DNA of 49,956 nucleotides from a virus, in the IMG/VR virus record IMGVR_UViG_3300034352_000091, positions 1 to 49,956 of that record; one strand, 5' to 3'. The notes beneath the pieces were generated by a model. That model had not been told where the DNA came from. It ran no database searches and saw only the letters and a list, made by a program, of their open reading frames with translations. Position numbers and translations under genes: made by a program. Shown here piece by piece: positions 38,101 through 45,011 of the stretch (position 1 is its first letter; every line of letters starts with the position of its first letter).

Positions 38101-39738
38101 GTTCATTCACCTGATATTTTAATTACAGGAGATATGTTAGGAAACACCAAGATGATGAGTTTATCCGATGTAGTAATTGATACTCATATCAATAAAGACT
38201 CAACGTATATCAAAAAAGTAGTTAAAGAACTTGTATATGACTCTTTAAATCCAGCTCATTGGGATACAACCGTTACAAACAAACATCATGAAGGAATATC
38301 GGTCACTGATGCTCATGGTGGGGTTGCTTCAAATAAATACTATCGTGCTATGAAAATGGAACTTCTAGATGGGTTTGTATCTGGTGATACTCTGACATTT
38401 CATTACCATGACGGAGTGAATTTAAAAACTATTCCCATTTTAGTTCCGAATAATGAATCAACTGGTTTAAATGAAAGGGGTATATATCCGGCCGGAGTAA
38501 TATCACAGGATCAATACGAGGCTAATCCTGAATGGAAAAAAACAGCACGGTTTGGTGCTTCTAAATGGTTATCTCAAAAACTTAAAACAAATACTACCTT
38601 TAACAGCTATTGGGATGTAACCTTCGCAACATACTATAACGGTGATGTTGATGTTGTTCCTGTTATAGTATTTACAGAGAAAAACCCTCTTTCTGTCAGT
38701 AATACAACAAATGAACCTGACGATTCGTCACAATTGTGGAAACTTGGTCTGGAGTCTACTAGTGCTGGCACTATCGCCTCTGGATATTTTGACAATAGCA
38801 ATACTGACTCAGTAGCATATAATGAGAAATGGCACAGAGATGGTATATACGATGAAGAATTTAGTCAATTTGATATATCAAACGCAACTTCGGGGGGAAT
38901 CTATACAAACAACGCCACACCTCACTTAGTAGACAATTATATAACATCAATAGTAGATGTGAAAATTTCTGCACCTGAAATTATTAAAGATGATTTATCA
39001 GATACTCCTAGATTATCTTTAAATATGGTAGGTTCGGCGGCGGAGACTACATTAGGGACTTTCACACCATCAATATCTATTAATTCAACAACCGGTCAGG
39101 CAGCATTATCCATTGGTCTTAGTGGGCATAAGACACCTTGGACTAACAATTCCTACCTTACTTCTTGCCCAACTGGCAATAATGTGTATACGGCAAGCGC
39201 TGCCGGTCATATGACCAAAGACTCAACTGATAATCGGAGCGGGGCGTTTAGTACAGATGCCGATCCTGGTACAGCATCTGACTTAAAAGAAGGTCAAATT
39301 ATTTCTCGTAATAGTAATGGTGACTTCTATGCTAATATTATGTATGGTACAGCAACTAAAGCCCGATATGCAGATTTAGCGGAAAACTATGTTGCTGATA
39401 AACAATATGAAGTTGGTACAGTATTATCCTTAGGTGGTGAATTTGAGGTTACAGAATCAGATAGGATAATGGATTCTAGAATCGTAGGAGTCGTTTCTGA
39501 AAATCCTGCATACTTAATGAATTCTGGTTGTTCAGGTGAATTTATAGCTACTGTAGCACTAAGAGGAAGAGTACCTGTTAAAGTAGAAGGACCAGTTGAT
39601 AAAGGTGACATTATTATATCATCTGGGAGAGGTACAGGAGTTTCTAATAATAACCCTTCATTTGGTTCTATTATAGGAAAGGCTGTAGTATCTAAAACTT
39701 CTGAAGGTACTGAGTTAATAGAGGTAGTTATCACCTAA
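35140..39738 (+). CDS. Large tail fibre-like structural protein
   Basis: A 1532-residue protein. The N-terminus has the T-x-x-D-T-F-N-E-W-R-x-x-T-N-x-I pattern (residues 15-32) that begins several marine T4-like fibre proteins. The body is a run of beta-rich and helical repeats with pieces such as IVVALTKLRLRVDML. The C-terminus (about 1380-1532) carries YGTATKARYADLAENYV, then VGTVLSLGGEFEVT, NPAYLMNSG and LRGRVPVKVEGPVDKGD, a conserved head domain related to Peptidase_G2-type fibre ends; self-cleavage is possible but not shown. It ends one base inside the next gene (TAATG), so the accessory island begins in the same transcript. Confidence 0.75.
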   Translation: MSHILDKSTRINVTESDTFNEWRLKTNEIGSFIGDKHHIARYSTINYDWVPLWTDAELLSGNDENRKNSDKVPYRKALVRIKIEGMHALESTLAEDWVALKTPVTQSIIKQEIDFGGMLTEENIRVTITMHQPDEKNDDGENYYGILGTDYPYGYADGDILTIRGSSIGGVDGINNLKVKVTNTLFHDISGVTYFYISNVKISGQVVNEADYGPDYITLALAKLPPAAIYNELHQIRSDLAGEQENPDFIPFTKLTTNAQTIALAINEVNAKIQGTQGNVTLLKTIDDDLQSIPWSKFYKQYTIGENGTTSTDGYKIGDIVYVDPTTINKLDNFNGFDLGTTYFKSIAEENTVNPVAYHTSAEDELSWTHSLSENQQTILTNFSADGSPVNTNIKWLEVDGAVYSSMSLNQVLNEVNLSLGITSDNTLTALKNNHPDHITGLQNTVYHSLRNIDSYIGNYLGLKSQVYNRYVNPYRTESLDGVETNDKLYGSIGTVYGTIELPTGMSLSQTFPDPNDLTYDFSNDTDSNGLYAQWTNFVTEPYQLYTKSYHPDTGVFEFSEAEDDNIVVALTKLRLRVDMLTEEIYLTNRVNDGTAAWQWAQRITKNDQFENNFSGMHGIINILKELEDLVSPITGDSLDRGKLSRSGFKTELFHTSTWDQARPTGSKQEQELTDTLSGYEDYDSSHVEGPLWAGSTDSNNMPLGIIAGSITRILDSTGDGVYKPQYSSDPLILRTAGVTPDPTDPNTNIDFPVIDGTVDGYGVSKSADIRKLYPERIVINNGSETQVAIGYTETDRNVTNFWTNNDNSFIGQIGWVWKTSSGLSLLQQTVTDQPMNLDVKGDIRATNKIYIGPSDNIKSIDDLYLSTGIREKEASTPDKPIAAPVQNIYTKPIFREGLVVHSEKPMNDWYTYVATDENPIRIQPDAQPLQREIEDVVGAMVTDKISVTGTPSTLNMESGLNVRYDSLKAEDSNGVRSSHQATLNFEVHSPDILITGDMLGNTKMMSLSDVVIDTHINKDSTYIKKVVKELVYDSLNPAHWDTTVTNKHHEGISVTDAHGGVASNKYYRAMKMELLDGFVSGDTLTFHYHDGVNLKTIPILVPNNESTGLNERGIYPAGVISQDQYEANPEWKKTARFGASKWLSQKLKTNTTFNSYWDVTFATYYNGDVDVVPVIVFTEKNPLSVSNTTNEPDDSSQLWKLGLESTSAGTIASGYFDNSNTDSVAYNEKWHRDGIYDEEFSQFDISNATSGGIYTNNATPHLVDNYITSIVDVKISAPEIIKDDLSDTPRLSLNMVGSAAETTLGTFTPSISINSTTGQAALSIGLSGHKTPWTNNSYLTSCPTGNNVYTASAAGHMTKDSTDNRSGAFSTDADPGTASDLKEGQIISRNSNGDFYANIMYGTATKARYADLAENYVADKQYEVGTVLSLGGEFEVTESDRIMDSRIVGVVSENPAYLMNSGCSGEFIATVALRGRVPVKVEGPVDKGDIIISSGRGTGVSNNNPSFGSIIGKAVVSKTSEGTELIEVVIT

Positions 39739-40484
39739 TGATTGGTATTCTTGGTTATGGTTTTGTTGGGAAAGCAGTTGATAAAGGGTTCACAAAAACA
39801 GATAAAATAATATCGGACCCTTTATATAATGATGTATCTATCGAGGATATGATGGATACAGAATGTATATTTGTATGCCTCCCAACACCTACAGTAAACG
39901 GTAAAATAGAAGCAACAATACTATTAAATGCACTTGAGAATCTAAAAGAACTTGAGTACTCTGGTCTTATAATAATAAAATCTACTGTTCTTCCAGACCT
40001 AATTAAAGGGTACTCTAATAATATAGTATGTGTACCGGAATTCTTATCTAGAGCAACAGCTCACCATGATTTCATTAACCCTCATGTATTAATAATAGGA
40101 TCAAATTCTATTGTTACATCACAGCATACTTTAGCTATATTTAAGAAATATTCTGAGGTTTCCACAAAGAATGTACATCTAACAGATATAAAAACAGCTT
40201 GTATATTAAAGTATACTATGAACACCTTCAACGCCCTAAAAATAACATATTTAAACGAGATATATAAAGTATGTGGGATAGAGGGTATAGATTACAAAGA
40301 AATAGTATCTGTACTAGAGCAAGTACCACGGATGGGTACAGGTCTTTTTGATGTTCCTGGTCCAGATGGTAAGTATGGATTTGGTGGACCGTGTCTTCCT
40401 AAAGATGCTGAGTCTTTTGCCTCTACATACTCTATGGATTTAGTAAAAAGTATATTAGAGGTTAATTCGTTATTAAGACATTAA
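39738..40484 (+). CDS. Shortened nucleotide-sugar dehydrogenase
   Basis: A 248-residue member of the UDP-glucose/GDP-mannose 6-dehydrogenase family. The NAD-binding G-x-x-G-x-G-x-x-G motif is at residues 3-11, the PEFLSRATAHHDF motif near 100-112, the K-Y-x-x-N-x-F-x-A-x-K central helix near 158-168, and FGGPCLPKD with the catalytic Cys at 219. The family normally has about 390-450 residues. This protein stops just after the catalytic motif and lacks the C-terminal sugar-nucleotide-binding domain. It overlaps the upstream fibre gene by one base and the next gene (from its proposed ATT start) by 13 bases. It may act on a different substrate, work with a partner that supplies the missing domain, or be a remnant; the intact motifs argue for activity. 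Confidence 0.82.
   Translation: MIGILGYGFVGKAVDKGFTKTDKIISDPLYNDVSIEDMMDTECIFVCLPTPTVNGKIEATILLNALENLKELEYSGLIIIKSTVLPDLIKGYSNNIVCVPEFLSRATAHHDFINPHVLIIGSNSIVTSQHTLAIFKKYSEVSTKNVHLTDIKTACILKYTMNTFNALKITYLNEIYKVCGIEGIDYKEIVSVLEQVPRMGTGLFDVPGPDGKYGFGGPCLPKDAESFASTYSMDLVKSILEVNSLLRH
40457..40461 (+). promoter_or_regulatory. Ribosome-binding site deciding an ATT start
   Basis: AGAGG ten bases before ATT at 40472. It supports initiation of the first radical SAM gene at a non-standard codon, because no ATG, GTG or TTG lies upstream of its essential cysteine motif. Confidence 0.5.
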
Positions 40485-41461
40485 ATGTTCTATTATCAGA
40501 AGGGTGTAATTTAAACTGCTCATATTGTGGAATGGATAAGTGGTCTAAAACCACTATATCTCAAGATTCTGTAATAAATAGATTCAAAGAACTTAGACTT
40601 GAGTACCCTAATGATCGTATACGAATAGACTTTTTTGGAGGTGAACCTCTTCTCCAAATGAAGATGGTTAAGTCAATTATATTAAAGATGAAGAAAGTTG
40701 ATGATAATTATGCCTTAGCTATGCCTACTAATGGGATATCTCTAACACCTGGAATACTAGATTACCTAAAAAAAGAAAAAGTCTCTGTATCTCTCTCATT
40801 CGATGGCTTATGGCAAAACGATAGGAGACCTATTAGAGATTCCAATCTATCTTCTTTAAATGTACTGTACGCTAAACGAGAGCTGTTTTCTGGATTAAAA
40901 TGTCATTCTATGATATCCGGATCTGACTATAATTTACTAGAAAATCATTTATATATAACTCAAAATTTTGGGATGAATCCTGAACTAACATTAGTTAGGG
41001 ATAGAGGGACATGGACACCAGAATCAGTTAAACTTCTTCAGATCGGTATTAACGAAATTTATGAGTGGTACAAAAATAATCTCTCTGAAGATATGCCTAA
41101 TTTTATATTATTCTGGCTTCGCGATATATTAAGATATCATTATAAAGGATTTACAGTTGAAGGATGTGGTGTAGGAAGAGATCTTCATGCATTAACAGAG
41201 ACTGGAGAGTCCGTTACATGTGACAGATTTGCTGGGGATAAAGAAGCAGTTGAGAAGATAAATGAGTTTTACTCTATGCCTGAATGCTCAACTTGTCGTG
41301 TAAAGAATTATTGTCATAAAGGTTGTATGTATGAGCAAATTAAGTCGAATGGTCCAATACCCGAACTTTGTGATATATATAAATATTGTTATGATAAGAC
41401 AAAAGAAATACTACCCGTGATACCTAAAGATATAATAAGGAGAGAATTGAATGATTCATGA
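40472..41461 (+). CDS. Radical SAM/SPASM protein 1
   Basis: A radical SAM enzyme with a full SPASM C-terminal domain. The SAM-cluster motif GCNLNCSYC lies at residues 11-19 when translation starts at the ATT at 40472 (329 residues); starting at the first ATG (40532) would remove it, so the earlier start must be right. A GGEP motif (FFGGEPL) follows. The C-terminus has Cys-x12-Gly-x4-Cys (CGVGRDLHALTETGESVTC), then CSTCRVKNYCHKGC (C-x2-C-x5-C-x3-C) and a last Cys in ELCDIYKYC, the classic SPASM arrangement for two auxiliary [4Fe-4S] clusters. Such enzymes mostly modify peptides or proteins (anSME, PqqE, ranthipeptide maturases). It overlaps the genes on both sides. Confidence 0.87.
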   Translation: MKTLNVLLSEGCNLNCSYCGMDKWSKTTISQDSVINRFKELRLEYPNDRIRIDFFGGEPLLQMKMVKSIILKMKKVDDNYALAMPTNGISLTPGILDYLKKEKVSVSLSFDGLWQNDRRPIRDSNLSSLNVLYAKRELFSGLKCHSMISGSDYNLLENHLYITQNFGMNPELTLVRDRGTWTPESVKLLQIGINEIYEWYKNNLSEDMPNFILFWLRDILRYHYKGFTVEGCGVGRDLHALTETGESVTCDRFAGDKEAVEKINEFYSMPECSTCRVKNYCHKGCMYEQIKSNGPIPELCDIYKYCYDKTKEILPVIPKDIIRRELNDS

Positions 41462-41681
41462 TATTACTGATATTAATCAGATTAATACAAGATTATTAAA
41501 GACTGTTACACACCTATTAGATGCGTCTAAATATCTTTCGGATATACCAGAATTTCAAGAAGAATCCTATAAAATTGCTCTTCTGGCAAAATGTTTTATT
41601 GATGTAGTCGAACCTCAAAAAGAAAAAATTACAGAAGAAACAATTAATTCTATACTAGATGAGATATTAAATGCTCAATAA
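41451..41681 (+). CDS. Small helical protein between two radical SAM genes
   Basis: A 76-residue, nearly all-helical protein I do not recognise, with a strong AAGGAGAG ribosome-binding sequence. It overlaps the preceding radical SAM gene by 11 bases and the next by 11 bases. One cysteine (CFIDVVE) is present. It does not show the beta-rich winged-helix pattern of PqqD-like RiPP recognition elements. Its place between two SPASM genes suggests a partner or chaperone role, which is inference only. Confidence 0.72.
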   Translation: MIHDITDINQINTRLLKTVTHLLDASKYLSDIPEFQEESYKIALLAKCFIDVVEPQKEKITEETINSILDEILNAQ

Positions 41682-42807
41682 TAAAAGACAACAATTTACG
41701 TTTGAAATTACAACTACTGCTCTCTGTAATATGAATTGTACATATTGCTTTGAAGGTCTAAAAACAGATAAGCGTACTTTAAACAATGTACAGGTTTCTG
41801 TATTAAAGTCTAAAATAGAGGAAATATTAAAATCCAATTGGTTTTTAAGAGATTATGGAGTCCTTAATATATCATTTTGGGGTGGAGAACCTACATTAAA
41901 TGGACCATTAATTGTTGATATGATGAATACATTCGAGCTAAATGATTCTGTAACCTATCACATATATACTAATGGACTAGATAGAAAGAAACTTGATTAT
42001 GTACTTGATTCAGTATCTACAGATAAACTTGCAATTCAGGTATCTTGGGATGGTGATGTCATTAATAAAAAGTATAGAGTTCAGGGAGTAGATAAAGATA
42101 CAACTGCACGAGTACTTAATAATTTAGAGTATCTAATAGAAAGGGGTATAAACGTCTCAATGAAAGCTACAATACCTCTAGAGTCTATGGACGATATTGA
42201 AGAAACATGGGATTCATACAAAACTTTATATGACAAATTAGGGTCTAGAGCTAATATATCTTATGCCCCTACAATAGATTATGTAAATGAATTACCTGAG
42301 GAGACCCAAGAAGCTTCAATAGCTACATTTAGATCAGCTATGATTAGAGTAGCAAAAAAGGAATTAGAATTTTATAAAGAGCATAATCATTTTTTATGCT
42401 CTTGGTTTGATGGTAATGAGCAGAAAGTACATTGTTCCTCGGGTGCTAATATGGTTGCTATAGATGTAACGGGTAAGTCTTATGCGTGTCATGGTTCATT
42501 ATATTCTCCTAATAAAGAATCAATGGGTTCAGGATCTATAACAGATGCTGAGTGGGTTAAGAATTTAGGTTCTGAAACTAAAAAATATAAAAAGGCTATT
42601 AAAACTGTACCTGAAACATGTGTAGATTGTGTTGCAACAACTTGTATGATTTGCCCTGTATCTTCCTTAGATAATTCAAAAAAATCAGATTTTATGGTTA
42701 GGTGGACTGATAGATATATAAATAATATGTGTGGGTATTTTAAAACATTTGGTGAAATAGACCGAGCAGTTGTAACCAAAATAGACAGAGAAAGAGAAGA
42801 GGCATAG
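41671..42807 (+). CDS. Radical SAM/SPASM protein 2
   Basis: A 378-residue radical SAM protein. The SAM-cluster motif is CNMNCTYC (C19, C23, C26), followed by a GGEP motif (FWGGEPTLNG) and the Y-T-N-G strand. The C-terminus has a SPASM-type set: CSSGANMVAIDVTGKSYAC (Cys, 12 residues, Gly, four residues, Cys), then CVDCVATTCMIC and a last Cys in NNMCGYF. The second set is C-x2-C-x4-C-x2-C rather than the classic C-x2-C-x5-C-x3-C. By family, it should act on a peptide or protein. It ends four bases before the cysteine-tailed protein, whose ribosome-binding sequence lies inside this gene, so the two are probably co-translated. Confidence 0.87.
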   Translation: MLNNKRQQFTFEITTTALCNMNCTYCFEGLKTDKRTLNNVQVSVLKSKIEEILKSNWFLRDYGVLNISFWGGEPTLNGPLIVDMMNTFELNDSVTYHIYTNGLDRKKLDYVLDSVSTDKLAIQVSWDGDVINKKYRVQGVDKDTTARVLNNLEYLIERGINVSMKATIPLESMDDIEETWDSYKTLYDKLGSRANISYAPTIDYVNELPEETQEASIATFRSAMIRVAKKELEFYKEHNHFLCSWFDGNEQKVHCSSGANMVAIDVTGKSYACHGSLYSPNKESMGSGSITDAEWVKNLGSETKKYKKAIKTVPETCVDCVATTCMICPVSSLDNSKKSDFMVRWTDRYINNMCGYFKTFGEIDRAVVTKIDREREEA

Positions 42808-42810
42808 ACT

Positions 42811-43599
42811 ATGGCAAATACATACGGAACATCAACCTTTAAACCAGAAGATATGTGGCATACATCTTCGACCGGTGGAAACGTTTATAAAACAGTCAGT
42901 TCTACATGTAGCGGTCATAGAGCTAATAATTCCCACACCGATGTAGACTGGAACCTATTTGGGACTGACACAATAATCAGTGCAGATGATTATAATACTA
43001 TATACGATGCTGTTCAGGCAGAACTAGACGAATGGTTAGCGTTTAAAGACTACAAAGGTACAAAGGCATATAATGATCTTATAAGTTACAAAATGATAGG
43101 CTCCAGAAAAACAAAAAATAGCGTAATAGACGATCGAGATCTTGAATCTATCCATTCTATATTAGAGGCTATGCTTGGAGAAAGAGGAGCAAAACATACA
43201 AACACTAATTATGGAAATAGCGGTCAAGCTAACCGAATAGGTACAGGATGGAAAGACAAAAATCAAAATTCACCCACATCACAAAAGACAAGTGCTAATA
43301 GAGTTAAAAGGACTAATTCTACCTCTACTGCCATTAAACAAGGTGCTGTTAAAGGGGCGGGGCTGATTGAAAAAACCTATAGTTCACAATTTGGTAATAA
43401 TATAGAAGGTACGCTTATTCAAAACGAATTCTACAATCCAACTGGTGCAGGTAAGTTTGATGCAACAACACTCTGGTCAGACAATTCCATTGAGGAAAAA
43501 TTTAACCGATGTCGTAGTAATTGTATTTGCGATTCTGATTGTGCCTGTAATGCTGTTTGTAATTGTAACAATAACTGTGATTGTAATTATACTCAATAG
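42811..43599 (+). CDS. Protein with a C-terminal cysteine hexad repeat, candidate radical SAM substrate
   Basis: A 262-residue protein I do not recognise. Residues 1-130 look globular (TDVDWNLFGTDTIISADDYN, then helices). Residues 130-195 are Asn/Thr/Ser/Lys-rich and probably flexible. A short structured part follows, then the tail: nine of the ten cysteines lie in the last 29 residues, at 234, 238, 240, 244, 246, 250, 252, 256 and 258. Four successive hexads follow C-x-C-[D/N]-x-x (CICDSD, CACNAV, CNCNNN, CDCNYT). AGAGG precedes the ATG. It sits directly after SPASM gene 2. I infer a modified substrate, as in cysteine-rich RiPPs of the ranthipeptide kind. A metal-binding tail (metallothionein-like C-x-C) or an iron-binding fibre tip are alternatives. 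Confidence 0.82.
   Translation: MANTYGTSTFKPEDMWHTSSTGGNVYKTVSSTCSGHRANNSHTDVDWNLFGTDTIISADDYNTIYDAVQAELDEWLAFKDYKGTKAYNDLISYKMIGSRKTKNSVIDDRDLESIHSILEAMLGERGAKHTNTNYGNSGQANRIGTGWKDKNQNSPTSQKTSANRVKRTNSTSTAIKQGAVKGAGLIEKTYSSQFGNNIEGTLIQNEFYNPTGAGKFDATTLWSDNSIEEKFNRCRSNCICDSDCACNAVCNCNNNCDCNYTQ
43510..43584 (+). repeat. 18-base coding repeat of Cys-x-Cys hexads
   Basis: The coding sequence of residues 234-258 repeats with a six-codon period around TGT-NNN-TGT-AAT/GAT. The bases differ between units while the amino acid pattern holds, which points to selection on the protein rather than recent DNA duplication. Confidence 0.75.
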
Positions 43600-43611
43600 G
43601 AGATGAAATAA

Positions 43612-44226
43612 ATGATGATATATAATATGGCACTAGTGACAGATAAAGGAACACATTTTGAGATAAATGGGGTTACAACTAACGTAGCCTCTAATATAAA
43701 AAACAAAGAAGAGCACTATCTTAATCTTTCTTCAAAAGCAGCAGAAATTATTAAGGAAGCATTAAACTCTGGTAATAATAGAATTAATGTCTATAAACCA
43801 TTAAAGTCTATGGAAGTTTTACCGGGAGAAGTTATTATAGAGGATATAGATCCAGAAGATATCAGAAATGTTAAATCGTCAGAGATTAAAAGAATCAGGG
43901 TCCTAATAACACCCGAACTCGCTTCCATTTCAGGTATAGCACTCTATTCATGGATTATGCTTAATAATGAACTAAATTCTAAAGGATACTTTATATATGA
44001 TGGTAATAGAGAAGAAGTATACCTAAGTATATTAGAAACTGGTGATGATGTTTTAATTACTAAATTAGAAGAATATTTAAATTATAAAGATGAGATTGCT
44101 AGAGTAGCTCAATTAAATTCTAAATTTTCTAATATTATTAAAGAAATAATGACTCTTACAGATAAAGATGAGATTATTGAGAAAGCTAACAAATTTATAG
44201 AAAATTATATGAAGTTAAATGATTAA
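43612..44226 (+). CDS. Hypothetical protein after the cysteine-tailed protein
   Basis: A 204-residue protein I do not recognise. AGGAG precedes the start by seven bases. The N-terminal third mixes beta strands and one helix, the middle contains a Pro-rich acidic stretch (VIIEDIDPEDIRNV), and the C-terminal third is helical and charged (KDEIIEKANKFIENYMK). No cysteines, membrane segments or catalytic motifs are seen. It lies between the candidate substrate and the glycosyltransferase-like pair, so a partner or scaffold role is possible but not shown. Confidence 0.72.
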   Translation: MMIYNMALVTDKGTHFEINGVTTNVASNIKNKEEHYLNLSSKAAEIIKEALNSGNNRINVYKPLKSMEVLPGEVIIEDIDPEDIRNVKSSEIKRIRVLITPELASISGIALYSWIMLNNELNSKGYFIYDGNREEVYLSILETGDDVLITKLEEYLNYKDEIARVAQLNSKFSNIIKEIMTLTDKDEIIEKANKFIENYMKLND

Positions 44227-44240
44227 TAATGTAATTTATA

Positions 44241-45011
44241 ATGAGCAAGCGAATTGGTGTAGTATATAAATGGCAAATACATAATAAGATAAATGGATCT
44301 TTATTCTATGCATTTGAGTATGCAGTATACCTCAAAACTGAGCTATACATAGTAGGAATCACAAAAGAAGATTTAAATTTAGTTAACAATATCTTCAGAG
44401 CAAAATACTCTATTTCTCTGAAGAATATCAAATCAATTAATGTAACTAATTTATATAGTCTTGATCTCCAGAAAACTCTATTAGTTGATATTAAATCGTT
44501 CTATGCAGTAAAAGAATTTCTTTCTGGTGATAGTCATGTATTTTCTAATGAACCTCACTCTATGTTCAGATATAAGAACAATAGAAAAGTGACATACTAC
44601 GGTTCATATGATTATCAGAATTATGATATATTCAATTATCTTAAATTAAACTTTTCTATATTTAAAGAGATACAAAGGTCAGGAAACAAGACTTTTGTAT
44701 CTGGTCCTCTGGACGGTCTATCTGAGTATTCATCTACGGATAACGTTATAAAAAAGGAACATCATTCTGGTCGTGGCGATCTATTCGAATTAATATCTTC
44801 ATTAGTATATGTACACACCTCAAGAGATACTAATAATCGAATAATCCCTGAAGCCTTTTACTATAATAAGAAAATTAATATTATTGAGCAAGCATCTAAT
44901 ATAATAGATTCCGTAACACTTAGATATAATGATATTAAAGACAAAGGTCTTTTTAATTATACATTATCCCGTGATGATATGATGATACAAGGAATGTTAA
45001 ATAATGAGTAA
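44241..45011 (+). CDS. Glycosyltransferase-like protein A
   Basis: A 256-residue protein. Near residues 194-213 it has DTNNRIIPEAFYYNKKI, which matches DCSPRFIAECKHYNKQV in the next gene. This D-x-x-x-R-x-I-x-E-x-x-x-Y-N-K pattern resembles the end of the nucleotide-sugar-binding half of GT-B glycosyltransferases, where an acidic residue holds the sugar nucleotide. The N-terminus (GVVYKWQIHNKINGSLFYAF) could be the first strand and glycine loop of such a fold. The function is inferred from this limited resemblance. No ribosome-binding sequence is visible. It overlaps the next gene by eight bases. Confidence 0.6.
   Translation: MSKRIGVVYKWQIHNKINGSLFYAFEYAVYLKTELYIVGITKEDLNLVNNIFRAKYSISLKNIKSINVTNLYSLDLQKTLLVDIKSFYAVKEFLSGDSHVFSNEPHSMFRYKNNRKVTYYGSYDYQNYDIFNYLKLNFSIFKEIQRSGNKTFVSGPLDGLSEYSSTDNVIKKEHHSGRGDLFELISSLVYVHTSRDTNNRIIPEAFYYNKKINIIEQASNIIDSVTLRYNDIKDKGLFNYTLSRDDMMIQGMLNNE

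Noticed and set aside
41378-41385. TATAAATA inside radical SAM gene 1
   Set aside because: It encodes Tyr-Lys-Tyr within a conserved region; possible promoter for 41451 but not supported beyond chance.
42717-42724. TATAAATA inside radical SAM gene 2, 87 bases before the cysteine-tailed gene
   Set aside because: Could give extra late expression of that gene, but coding overlap and chance frequency leave it unsupported.
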